Positions 18,601 to 26,142 of a stretch of DNA of 64,000 nt are shown here, piece by piece. This DNA comes from Thermoplasmata archaeon. Its GTDB lineage: Archaea; Thermoplasmatota; Thermoplasmata; Lutacidiplasmatales; UBA184. The position numbers and the translations under genes were made by a program. Position 1 is the first letter of the stretch. Each line of letters starts with the position of its first letter. The notes beneath the pieces are model-generated. The model was not told the origin of the DNA, made no database searches, and saw only the letters and a list, made by a program, of their open reading frames with translations. The DNA is taken from assembly GCA_021790425.1 (NCBI GenBank), contig JAJYEA010000005.1:1-64000 (forward strand). Reading direction: 5' to 3'.

Positions 18601-21436
18601 CAATGGACAGTCGGTGTCCTTCTCGGTTTCCTTCGGCGAGGGCTCGGGGGTCTACAACTTCACCTGGACGGGACTCCCCTCCGGGTGCGCCCCGGTGAAT
18701 TCCTCGAAGATCGCCTGCACGGTCACCTCCGTCACCGCCAACACGACCTACACGGTTGCGGTGACCCTGCGCGACACGCTGGGCTTCTCGGTGGCCAACA
18801 CCTCCCTGACCTTCCAGGTCGATGCGGACCCCTCCGTGGTCCTCACCTCGTCGGTCTCGGCGATCGACCTCACCCAATCGCTCACGCTCACCGCCGCAGC
18901 GGCGTCCGGCTCGGGCGGATACTCCTTCTACTGGTCCGGTCTACCGGCCGGATGCGCGAACGCGAACGTCCGGATCCTGACCTGCACTCCCACCGCGGTC
19001 GGTCCGGTGTCGGTCTCCGTCTCGGTCCTCGACTCCCATGGCTTCAACGTGACCTCGTCCCCGGCGCTCGCCCTTACGGTCAATGCGGACCCCACGGTGC
19101 TGGTGAGCCCCGGCACCTCCCAGAACAACGAGTCCGGCCAGTTCGTCAACTTCACCGCGGCGGTGACCGCGGGTACGGCCCCGTACAACTACACCTGGTT
19201 GCTGAATGGGACGGCCATCCCGGGAGCGAGCCTGTCCGCGCTCGCCTTCCACCCCCTCCACCCCGGTAACTACACGGTCAACGCGACGGTCATCGATGCG
19301 GCCGGGTGGCGCCTCTGGACCCCGGGAGTGACGGTGCTGGTCGTCCAGGGGCCCCAGATCGCCCTCCGCGGGTCCTCGGCGGTCATCGATCTCGGCACGA
19401 CCGTGGGATACACCGCCACGGAGAACGGTGGGATCGCCCCCTTCACGTTCAAGTGGTTCCTCAACACGACCCTTCAGCAGTCCGGGACCAACCTGACCTG
19501 GAACTTCACCGCCCTGGGGGCCGGGAACTACTCCATCACCGTGGAGGTGGTCGATGCCCAGCACGCCCAGGTCTCCAGCACCCTCTTGCTCCTCGTCCAC
19601 CCGGACCCGAGGGTCAACGCCCCCGGGGCCGCCCCGGCGTCCGTGGACCTCTCCCAGTCGACCACCTTCTCGGTGACCCCGTCGGGCGGCACGGGGGTCT
19701 ACTCCCTCGTATGGGTGGGGCTCCCGAGCGGCTGTTCCACGCTCAACATGACCTCGGTCTCCTGCGCGCCCTCCGCGACCGGGAGTTTCTCGGTGCAGGT
19801 GAACGTCACCGACACCCTGGGGAAGTGGTCCCTCGGCCCGGCGCTCTCCTTCACGGTCTACGCGGACCCGGTGATCACTACTCCCACGGCCACTCCTTCG
19901 CTGATCGACGCGACGCAGTCGGTCACCTTCCAGGCGAGCGCATCGCTCGGCTCCGGCGGCAACACCTACCAGTGGTCGGGCCTCCCCGCGGGGTGCGTCT
20001 CGTCGAGCACGCTCACCCTGACCTGCTCGACCGCCGTGATCGCGGCGAACACGACGTTCGATGTCGTGGTCACCGTGACGGACTCGAACGGCCTGGCGGT
20101 CCCCAGCGCCGTCCTTGCGTTCGTGGAGCACGCTGCCCCGGGCGCCGTCCTGGGCGTCAGCTCTTCGAACCCCACCGTGGGGGTGGCCTTCTACCTGAAC
20201 ACCAGCATCACGGGCGGAAGCGCTCCCTACGTGCTTTCCTTCTCCGGGCTCCCGACCGGGTGCGCCGCGGTGAGCTCCCCCGTCCTCCGGTGCATCCCCA
20301 CGGGGGCGGGCACCTACTCGGTGCACCTGTCGCTCCGGGACTCCCTCGGGGTGTACGCGAACGTCACGAAGATGATCACGGTGGGCTCCCCCGGTCCCCA
20401 TCCCCTCACGCTCTCGGTGACGCTGTCGCAGACGACCGTGACCGAGGGGCAGAAGGTCTGGATCAACTCCACGGTGAGTGGTGGGACGGCCCCCTACACG
20501 TTCGTCTACGTCGGGCTCCCCTCGGGATGCTCGAGCGCGAACGTGGAGCCGCTCGTTTGCGCTCCGCAGGTCTCCGGCACCTTCTCGATCACGGTCAACG
20601 CGACCGACGGTCTCAAGGACTACGGCCAGCGCACGGTCTCCCTCACCGTGAGCTCCGGGGCACCTCCCCTCGCCGTGAGCCTCGCCGCGAGCGAGACCTC
20701 TGTCCCGACCGGCACCCTCTTCACCCTCACCGCCACCGCCACCGGGGGCGTGGCGCCGTACTCCTACTCCTGGTCGCTCAATGGCACGGCGGATGGTTCC
20801 GCCCCGGACCGCGCGGTCTGGAACCTCACGCTCGACCATGCCGGGACCTACGTCTTCGAGATCTCGGTCCTGGATGCCCACGGGAAGTCCGCCACCTCGT
20901 CCGTAACCGTGACGGTCACACCCGCGAAGCCTCAGGGCGGACCCACCGGCGGGGGCTTCCCGTGGTGGATCCTGCTGGTCGTGGCGGCCGTGATCGTGGC
21001 CCTGCTCCTCCTCGTGGTCCTGCGCCGCCGCTCGGAGAAGAAGGCCCCGGCGGAAGAGCCCGCTCCCTCGGAGGGAGGGGCCCTGTCGCCCGCACCCGAG
21101 GCTTTCGCGTCCGGCGGCGCCGAGCCGTTGCCCCCGCCCCCCGAACCCATGCTCGAGACCCCCGGGGCCATGGCCTTCGAGGGAACGGGCATGGCCGTCG
21201 CGGGGGCCGAGGTCGCCGCCTCCGCTCCGGAAGTCTCCCCCGACACGTCGGGCGAGCCGAGCGTTCCGGCGATGGACACCCCGCCCGCCCCCGAGGCGGA
21301 GGCCGTCCCGCCCCCGCCGCCTCCCCCGCCGGCGGCGAGCGGCTCCGAGGGCGCGCGCCGGTGCTTCGTCTGCGGGAGCGAGCTCCAGGGCAACTTCTGT
21401 CCTTCCTGCAACATGAGCTGGGACGAGCCCGGTTGA
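12638..21436 (+). CDS. Giant surface protein D (about 2.9k aa): signal peptide, beta-rich head, more than 20 Ig/PKD-like repeats, TM, C-terminal zinc ribbon
   Basis: ORF opens at TTG 12629; ATG 12638 or 12650 is more likely. Tandem units ..SGGVDVGQTVTFTSATPSGGSGGYxYSWTSLPTGC..; TM GGGFPWWILLVVAAVIVALLLLVVLRRRSEKK; tail RRCFVCGSELQGNFCPSCNMSWDEPG*. Confidence 0.88.
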   Translation: MWRVMLGGGRGPSASRARVGLLAISLLLVVSTWSGIGLAQAIPAGSGHSSSPAVGTGVVRFAHGATFPGAPDRAPNFVSAHLAGLVPSSAVHRTPFSPGPIRSGLAGSKVGSPLSATNPYYMQEGGTIAQFTNGAFGGFAGWYINVTLQTSPYPIGYEFNGVTNVGDWYQTVVGYDWPGCNTGFELLYSSWNNAGSNSGGTYCDPSVTLSSGNVVELWLWIDTTSSDSTYQDACMAVTDVTTGYSSNSDCVTQPDGGSTPQNNYFESLTSAANTNGYATGPWTELIDTTSSACTTYTGLPTMTYQFPQMLGLYVTAYIPWSDQFLSGGATCYSSASPDPEIALTISDHTVHYSQEAPSYGPHWESGQNTTATNWVFETDHAPSSPVSLSISESRSTADIGQAVTYTPSASGGTTPYAYHWYLNGVLQTSTTSTWSWTPSAAGTDDVEATVTDASTNTYGYSNEVAVSVSSDPAVGAPTASPASGGIDAGQSVTFTSATPTGGYGSYGYSWTALPTGCTNSGTSTETCSPTAGNTYTVTVQVTDGNGYAVTGSLSYLVDSDPAVGAPTASPVSGGIDVGQTVTFTSAAPSGGSGGYGYSWTSLPTGCTSSAASTDTCTPTAANTYTVTVKVTDSHGVATTGTISYVVVSDPVPSISPSIASGGIDAGQTVVFTGSATGGSGGTVYAWTSLPTGCTNSGAASQSCTPTTAGSFTVTLKATDSNGFAATISITYVVDTDPSMGNPTASPVSGGVDVGQPVTFTSATPSGGSGGYVYAWTSLPTGCSNSAASTDTCTPNTAGAYTVTVQVKDSNGFPVTGSISYSVDSDPTVGNPTASPGSGGVDVGQTVTFTSATPSGGSGGYAYSWTSLPTGCTSSGGSTDSCVPTGSGSFTVTVQVKDSNGFAVTGTITYAVDIDPAVGNPTASPVSGGVDVGQTVTFTSATPSGGSGGYVYSWTSLPTGCTNSGASTDSCVTTTSGTSTVTVQVKDSNGFAVTGTITYAVDSDPVPSISPSIGSGGIDVGQTVTFTGSVTGGSGGTAYSWTSLPTGCTNSAASTDSCTPSTAGSYTVTLKVTDSNSFSATTSIAYSVDGDPTVGNPTASPISGGVDVGQTVTFTSATPSGGSGGYTYSWTSLPTGCTSSGSSTDSCVPTGSGSFTVTVQVKDTNNFAVTGTITYLVESDPVPTVTPSHASGGVDVGQTVWFNATVTGGSGGTSYSWTSLPTGCTNSASATDSCTPSTAGSYTVTLKVTDSNAYSATTSLTYVVDSDPVPSVTPSHPSGAVDVGQTVWFNATVTGGSGGTTYSWTSLPTGCTNSATSSDKCVPTAAGGFTVTLKVTDSNAFSATATLSYTVDSDPAVGNPTASPVSGGIDVTQTVTFTSATPSGGSGGYAYAWSGLPTGCTSSGTATDSCTPTSAGTSTVTVTVKDSNGYAVTGSISYVVDTDPTVGAPTAVPATSGIDSGQPVVFTSATPAGGSGGYTYDWTVLPTGCASSGTATDSCTPSGITTNTSFSVTVKITDSNGFAVTSGALPYQVLSDPTVTLTASSGFVDLTQVLTLTAAVSGGAGGYAFAWTHTPTGCTASNVRVITCTPTATGSFPVDVNVTDGNAFKVIATSVTVKVNQDPTLAESPSAAQSNESGEINNFTATVTLGSTPYTYQWMVNGTAVAGATSAVYAFHPMHPATYTVNVTVRDAAGWVLWGASVTETVYPGPEVTLAVPTTAVDLGATVSYAGSESGGVPPIVLQWFVNSALVQSGGYKDFNFTAAGAAVYTITFQATDADNAHVSQTSTLTVFPDPTVATPTASPASIDSGQSVTFSAVVNGGSGTFTYVWSGLPSGCVSSNSSSIACTPAAVASNTSLAGISVHVSDTLGKSATSGSLTLSEDADPVTGVPTASLPIIDNGQTVTFAVPISGGSGGYAFVWSGLPKGCASANTRPLSCTPSGVLANASTSISVGITDSNGYPVASGSLAYEVLADPTVSVPVAAPASVDNGQSVSFSVSFGEGSGVYNFTWTGLPSGCAPVNSSKIACTVTSVTANTTYTVAVTLRDTLGFSVANTSLTFQVDADPSVVLTSSVSAIDLTQSLTLTAAAASGSGGYSFYWSGLPAGCANANVRILTCTPTAVGPVSVSVSVLDSHGFNVTSSPALALTVNADPTVLVSPGTSQNNESGQFVNFTAAVTAGTAPYNYTWLLNGTAIPGASLSALAFHPLHPGNYTVNATVIDAAGWRLWTPGVTVLVVQGPQIALRGSSAVIDLGTTVGYTATENGGIAPFTFKWFLNTTLQQSGTNLTWNFTALGAGNYSITVEVVDAQHAQVSSTLLLLVHPDPRVNAPGAAPASVDLSQSTTFSVTPSGGTGVYSLVWVGLPSGCSTLNMTSVSCAPSATGSFSVQVNVTDTLGKWSLGPALSFTVYADPVITTPTATPSLIDATQSVTFQASASLGSGGNTYQWSGLPAGCVSSSTLTLTCSTAVIAANTTFDVVVTVTDSNGLAVPSAVLAFVEHAAPGAVLGVSSSNPTVGVAFYLNTSITGGSAPYVLSFSGLPTGCAAVSSPVLRCIPTGAGTYSVHLSLRDSLGVYANVTKMITVGSPGPHPLTLSVTLSQTTVTEGQKVWINSTVSGGTAPYTFVYVGLPSGCSSANVEPLVCAPQVSGTFSITVNATDGLKDYGQRTVSLTVSSGAPPLAVSLAASETSVPTGTLFTLTATATGGVAPYSYSWSLNGTADGSAPDRAVWNLTLDHAGTYVFEISVLDAHGKSATSSVTVTVTPAKPQGGPTGGGFPWWILLVVAAVIVALLLLVVLRRRSEKKAPAEEPAPSEGGALSPAPEAFASGGAEPLPPPPEPMLETPGAMAFEGTGMAVAGAEVAASAPEVSPDTSGEPSVPAMDTPPAPEAEAVPPPPPPPPAASGSEGARRCFVCGSELQGNFCPSCNMSWDEPG
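14048..17238 (+). repeat. In-frame tandem repeat array of about 12 units, roughly 260-275 bp each
   Basis: Units begin at (S/T)DP codons near 14048, 14312, 14579, 14839, 15107, 15376, 15642, 15904, 16169, 16432, 16692, 16960 and end near 17238. Long near-identical DNA stretches, e.g. gacggtgcaggtgaaggactccaacggcttcgcggtcaccgg near 15311 and 15581. Confidence 0.9.
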
Positions 21437-21524
21437 CGGGACCCGCGCGCGGAATGCGACCCGGGGATCAGGGGGAGACCGGTTCCTCAGGCTCGACCGG
21501 AGCTAGGGGTGTGCGTTCCCATAC

Positions 21525-24332
21525 GTGAAATACTGGGTGCACTCTTCGGTCCTCGCCGCAAGCAGGGCGATGTTCCATCCTTCGGCCCCATTATCGAGCA
21601 CGCTCGCAGCACTGGCCCTCTGCTCGCTGATCGTGGCGGGCCTGCCCCTGGTTTCCGGGGCCACCGCGGCGTCCCCGGCTCCAGGCGCTCCTCTCTCGCC
21701 GGCTCCACGGTTGTCCGTCTCCTCGTTCACGATCTCGCCCAACCCGATCCTGGTGGGGCAGACGACGTACCTCAACCTGACGGCGGTCCAGGGCACCCCC
21801 CCGTACCTCTTCAACTTCAGCTCCGGGATGCCGCCGAGCTGCGCGCAGACCGCCGGGATACAGTACGCCAACGTCTATTCCGTGGCGTGCATCCCGTCGG
21901 TCGCGGGCAGCTACACGATCCTAGGGGTGGTATTCGACTCCAACCTCAGCAGTGCTTCGTCCACGGCGACGCTGGTCGTGAACCCGGCCCCGACCGGACC
22001 GACCATCCAATCCTTCACGGCCTCTCCCGCCTCGGTCCCGCAGGGGGGGACGACCTACCTCAACGTCTCCGCTTCCGGCGGGATCGGACCGTACTCCTAC
22101 GCATACACCTCGCTTCCCCCCGGGTGCGCGAGCGCGAACACGAGTTCGCTGAAGTGCATCCCTTCCCAGACCGGGAACTACACCCCCACGGTCACCGTGA
22201 CGGACATGCAGAACCTCGTCGCCTCCAGCTCCACCTCCCTGACCGTCACCGTCTCGCCCGGCCCCGTGGTCGTCTCCTTCACCGCCACCCCCTCGACCTT
22301 CACCGTGGGCTCGACGACCCAGCTCCGGGCCAACGTCTCCGGCGGATCGACCCCGTACACTTACTCCTACGCGGGACTCCCCGCCGGATGCGGCTCGACC
22401 AACGCTTCCTCCCTTTCCTGCCGGCCCACTGGCCCCGGCAACGTCACCGTCGTCCTGACCGTCAGCGACACCCATGCGCGTTCGGCCACTGCGCAGACCA
22501 CCTTCGTCGTGAATCCCCTCCCGTCCGTGACGTCATTCACCGCCTCCCCAACGGCCGTCACGGTGGGAGGCACTACCACGATCCGGGCCTCGGCCACGGG
22601 AGGGACTCCGCCGTACGGGTACACCTACACCGGACTTCCGTCGGGATGTTCGACCACGAACGCGTCGAGCTTCGGGTGCACCCCCACGGCGACCGGTTCC
22701 TTTACCCTCCAGGTCATCGTCCGCGACTCGGACGGATTCTCGAGCGCCGCCGCCACGACCGCGGTGACGGTGAACACGTTGCCGTCGGTCACGAGCTTCA
22801 CGGCCGATCCCTCGGTCTTCCCCCTGGAGAATGGCACCTACCTCAACGTGAGCGTCGCCGGGGGCACCTCTCCGTTCCGCTACGTGTACGCCGGCCTCCC
22901 GGCCGGATGCTCGGGGGCGGGCTCGAGCTCGGTCCACTGCACTCCCCTCGTGACGGGGACCTTCAATGCCAGCGTGACCGCGACGGACGCGAGCGGGAAG
23001 GCCGCCTCGGCGTCCGTGGTCTTCACCGTGACCCCGGCCCCGTTGATCCTCTCGTTCGCGGCCACGCCCTCGACCGTCGCTCCGCACTCGACGACCGTCC
23101 TGGTGGTCCAGGCCGCCGGAGGTGCCCTCCCGTACTCCTACACCTACTCGAGCCTCCCGACCGGATGCGGTTCGGCGGATACGGCCACCCTCAGCTGTAC
23201 TCCCATCGCCACCGGGACCTTCGAGGCCCGGGTCGTGGTCACGGACGCCCGCGGGAACTCGAACTTCGCCGTCACGAACATCACGGTGAGCACCAACGCC
23301 CCCTCGGGCCCGGCGATCGCCTCGTTCACCGCAAGCCCGTCCGTGGCCTCGGTCGGCCAGTCGGTTGAATTCACGGTGATCGCCTCGGGAGGGTCTCTGC
23401 CGTACTCCTACTCGTACGTCGGGCTGCCCCCGGATTGCTCCTCGCTGGACGCGAGCCACCTCAACTGCACCCCGCCCTCCCCGGGCAACTACACGGTGAA
23501 GGTGACCGTCACCGATGGCGCGAGCCGGTCCACGTCGGCCACCCTTCTCCTCAGGGTCACGGGGCAGGTGCAGCCGCTCACGGATTCCCTCTCCGTTTCG
23601 CCCACGCCGGTCCCGGTGGGGAGGCCCTTCACGCTCAATGCCTCCATCCGAGGAGGGGTGGGCCCCTTCGCCTACGGCTGGTCCGAGGACGGGGCGAACA
23701 ACTCGGCGGGACCCAACGCCACTTCCTGGACGCTCACGCTCACTCGCGCGGGGACCTACATTTTCCGCTCCTGGGTGACGGACGCCACCGGGAAACGGGC
23801 CGGCAGCAACACCGTCACGGTCGAGGTCACCGGGAGCTCCGGGGGCGGTGGGACCTCCTCTGCTCCCGCATCCCCGCTGTGGATCGTGGGCGCGGTCGTC
23901 CTGGTCGCACTCGTCCTCCTCGCCTTCCTGGTCTATCGGCGGCGCCAAGCGGGATCGCACCCTCCCTCCTCGGATCCGACCCCGGAGTCCCTTCCGCCCG
24001 GCGGGTTCGGTGGTGCCGTGGCCCCTGCCGCGGAGGGTGCGCCGACCGGAGCCCAGCTGATGCCGGAAGCGACGGGGGCCGTTCCCGCAGCGCCACTGGC
24101 ATGCCCGCAGTGCGGGGCACCGCTCGACGACGAACGGACCTGCCTGTCCTGCGGCGTGTCCTGGCAGCCGGGGCCCCTGGCCGCCCCGGAAGCGCCCGGG
24201 CCCGGGGTACCGCCGGAGGCCCAGCCGGAGCCGGATGTGCCCGGGACCATGCCGACCCTGACCCTCTGCCCGACCTGCCAACGGCCCGTGGGCCCCGAGG
24301 GGGTCTGCTACTCCTGCGGCCACCAGGGCTGA
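21525..24332 (+). CDS. Surface protein E: Ig/PKD-like repeats, TM, two zinc ribbons
   Basis: About nine GLPxGC repeats; TM PLWIVGAVVLVALVLLAFLVYRRRQ; tail CPQCGAPLDDERTCLSCGVSW and CPTCQRPVGPEGVCYSCGHQG*. Start is GTG 21525 or ATG 21570. Confidence 0.85.
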   Translation: MKYWVHSSVLAASRAMFHPSAPLSSTLAALALCSLIVAGLPLVSGATAASPAPGAPLSPAPRLSVSSFTISPNPILVGQTTYLNLTAVQGTPPYLFNFSSGMPPSCAQTAGIQYANVYSVACIPSVAGSYTILGVVFDSNLSSASSTATLVVNPAPTGPTIQSFTASPASVPQGGTTYLNVSASGGIGPYSYAYTSLPPGCASANTSSLKCIPSQTGNYTPTVTVTDMQNLVASSSTSLTVTVSPGPVVVSFTATPSTFTVGSTTQLRANVSGGSTPYTYSYAGLPAGCGSTNASSLSCRPTGPGNVTVVLTVSDTHARSATAQTTFVVNPLPSVTSFTASPTAVTVGGTTTIRASATGGTPPYGYTYTGLPSGCSTTNASSFGCTPTATGSFTLQVIVRDSDGFSSAAATTAVTVNTLPSVTSFTADPSVFPLENGTYLNVSVAGGTSPFRYVYAGLPAGCSGAGSSSVHCTPLVTGTFNASVTATDASGKAASASVVFTVTPAPLILSFAATPSTVAPHSTTVLVVQAAGGALPYSYTYSSLPTGCGSADTATLSCTPIATGTFEARVVVTDARGNSNFAVTNITVSTNAPSGPAIASFTASPSVASVGQSVEFTVIASGGSLPYSYSYVGLPPDCSSLDASHLNCTPPSPGNYTVKVTVTDGASRSTSATLLLRVTGQVQPLTDSLSVSPTPVPVGRPFTLNASIRGGVGPFAYGWSEDGANNSAGPNATSWTLTLTRAGTYIFRSWVTDATGKRAGSNTVTVEVTGSSGGGGTSSAPASPLWIVGAVVLVALVLLAFLVYRRRQAGSHPPSSDPTPESLPPGGFGGAVAPAAEGAPTGAQLMPEATGAVPAAPLACPQCGAPLDDERTCLSCGVSWQPGPLAAPEAPGPGVPPEAQPEPDVPGTMPTLTLCPTCQRPVGPEGVCYSCGHQG

Positions 24333-24407
24333 ACGAGGCGGCACAGGGCGGCCCGGGCGGGCCCGCACCCGCTTATCTGGCCTTCGCCCTTGCATCCCCC
24401 CGTGGGG

Positions 24408-25094
24408 ATGGAGCGCCTGGCCTTCGGAGTGCGGTCCCTGGACCGGCTGCTGGGGGGTGGGATCGAGGCCGGCTCGCTGACCGAGCTCTACGGGGAGGGG
24501 GGGACCGGCAAGACCAACCTGTGCCTGCTGCTCGCGGCCGAGGTCGCCCGGGTAGGCCGCTGGACCATCTACCTCGACACCGAAGGGATGTCGCTCGACC
24601 GCCTGTCCCAGATTGCCACGGGGGTCGGGACCACCCTTCAGAGCGTCCTGAACCGGGTCTACCTCGCCAATCCTCAGACCCTGGAGGAGCAGGAGAAGTC
24701 CGTCGAACGCGCCGTCTCCCTCGCACGCCAGAAGGAGACGGAGATCGGGCTCATCGTGCTCGACTCCTGCACGCTGCTCTACCGGCTGGCGCTCGGCCAG
24801 GAGGACGAGGACATCGCGCGCCAGTCGCTCTCGGCCCAGCTGGCGCTCCTGCTCCACGCCTCTCTCGAGACCGGGGTCCCCGTGATCTTCACGAACCAGG
24901 TCTGGAGGGACGTGTCCACCTCGGCCTTCGAGCCGATCGGCGGTTCCTTCCTGAACCACATCGCGAAGACGATCCTCCGCATCGATCGTGGGCACGACGG
25001 GTGGCGCCGGGCCACCCTGATGAAGCACCGGAGCCTCCCCGAGGGGGGGACGGCGGACTTCCAGCTCACGAGCGAGGGGATCCGGTCGCCCTGA
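24408..25094 (+). CDS. radB: DNA repair and recombination protein RadB
   Basis: RecA-like ATPase: Walker A GEGGTGKTN, Walker B-like IGLIVLDSCTLLYR, FTNQVWRD. Start GTG 24402 or ATG 24408; the track begins at TTG 24390. Confidence 0.85.
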   Translation: MERLAFGVRSLDRLLGGGIEAGSLTELYGEGGTGKTNLCLLLAAEVARVGRWTIYLDTEGMSLDRLSQIATGVGTTLQSVLNRVYLANPQTLEEQEKSVERAVSLARQKETEIGLIVLDSCTLLYRLALGQEDEDIARQSLSAQLALLLHASLETGVPVIFTNQVWRDVSTSAFEPIGGSFLNHIAKTILRIDRGHDGWRRATLMKHRSLPEGGTADFQLTSEGIRSP

Positions 25095-25106
25095 CCCGGG
25101 CCGGGC

Positions 25107-25916
25107 TCAGGGCGGTATCCGGACCTTCGAGACGTCCACTTCTCCCTTCGGATAGGCCAGGGAGAGCCCCGTCAGGGTCTTCACGATCGTGCGGGAGACC
25201 GCCCAGTTCCGGAACCACTTGTGGTCCGAGGGGATCACGTGCCAGGGGGCCCACTCCGTGGTGGTCTGTTGGATCATGTCCTCGTAGGCCTTCTGGTAGT
25301 CGTCCCAGAACTGACGCTCGTGGAGGTCCGCGGAGCTGAACTTCCAGTTCTTGGTCGGGTCTTGGAGGCGTGCCTCCAGCCGCTTCCGCTGCTCGTCCCG
25401 GTCGATGTGGAGGAAGAACTTGAGGATGGTCGTCCCTTCGCGGGTGAGATTCCGCTCGAACTCGTTGATCGCGTGGTAGCGCTTCTCCCAGATCCCCTGG
25501 TCCACCAGCTTGTGGACCCGCACGGTCAGTACGTCCTCGTAGTGGCTCCGGTTGAAGATGGTCATGTGGCCCTTCGCCGGCGTCTGGGCGTGGATCCTCC
25601 AGAGGAAGTCGTGGTCCTGCTCGGCCGGAGTGGGCACCTTGAACGGGGCCACCTGGACCCCCTGCGGGTTGACCCCCTCGAAGACGTGCCGGATGACGCC
25701 ATCCTTCCCCGCGCTGTCCATCCCCTGGAGCACGACGAGGACGGCATGGCGGTGGTCGGCGTAGAGCAGCTCCTGCAGCCGGTCCAATTCGGACCGGAGG
25801 CCCTCCATCTCCTTCTCCGCGTCCTCCTTCTTTCCCTTGAAGGCGGATGTGTCCGTCGGGCCGACGTGGCTCAGCCGGAACTTGTCTCCCGGGCGGATCT
25901 CGAAGCTGTCCCCCAT
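25107..25916 (-). CDS. ppk2: Polyphosphate kinase 2 family protein
   Basis: GMDSAGKDGVIRHVFEGVNPQGVQVAPFKVPT...DFLWRIHAQTPAKGHMTIFNRSHYEDVL. Internal ATG 25916 (MGDSFEIRPG) preferred over 26078. Confidence 0.85.
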   Translation of the reverse strand: MGDSFEIRPGDKFRLSHVGPTDTSAFKGKKEDAEKEMEGLRSELDRLQELLYADHRHAVLVVLQGMDSAGKDGVIRHVFEGVNPQGVQVAPFKVPTPAEQDHDFLWRIHAQTPAKGHMTIFNRSHYEDVLTVRVHKLVDQGIWEKRYHAINEFERNLTREGTTILKFFLHIDRDEQRKRLEARLQDPTKNWKFSSADLHERQFWDDYQKAYEDMIQQTTTEWAPWHVIPSDHKWFRNWAVSRTIVKTLTGLSLAYPKGEVDVSKVRIPP

Positions 25917-26142
25917 GCCCGAGGGTAGGCGCCGAGGGTCTTGGATGTTTTGGGGGGTTCCGGGACCTGACGGTCCTCGTTCTGCCGGTGGCTGGGGACT
26001 GTCCGTGGGCTGGATTACCCGGGTCACGGTGGGAAGGTTATATATAGTAGCGCTCACTATGTTTTCCTGCTTTCCCATCGGACGGCCGAAAGCGCCTTAG
26101 AGCGCCGGCCTCTGGGGCGGAATGCGAAGAGAGAGGGAGAAA

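Noticed and set aside
26038-26047. Assignment of the TTATATATAG element to dnaK or PPK2
   Set aside because: It lies about 100 nt from either preferred start, so direction and target cannot be decided from sequence alone.
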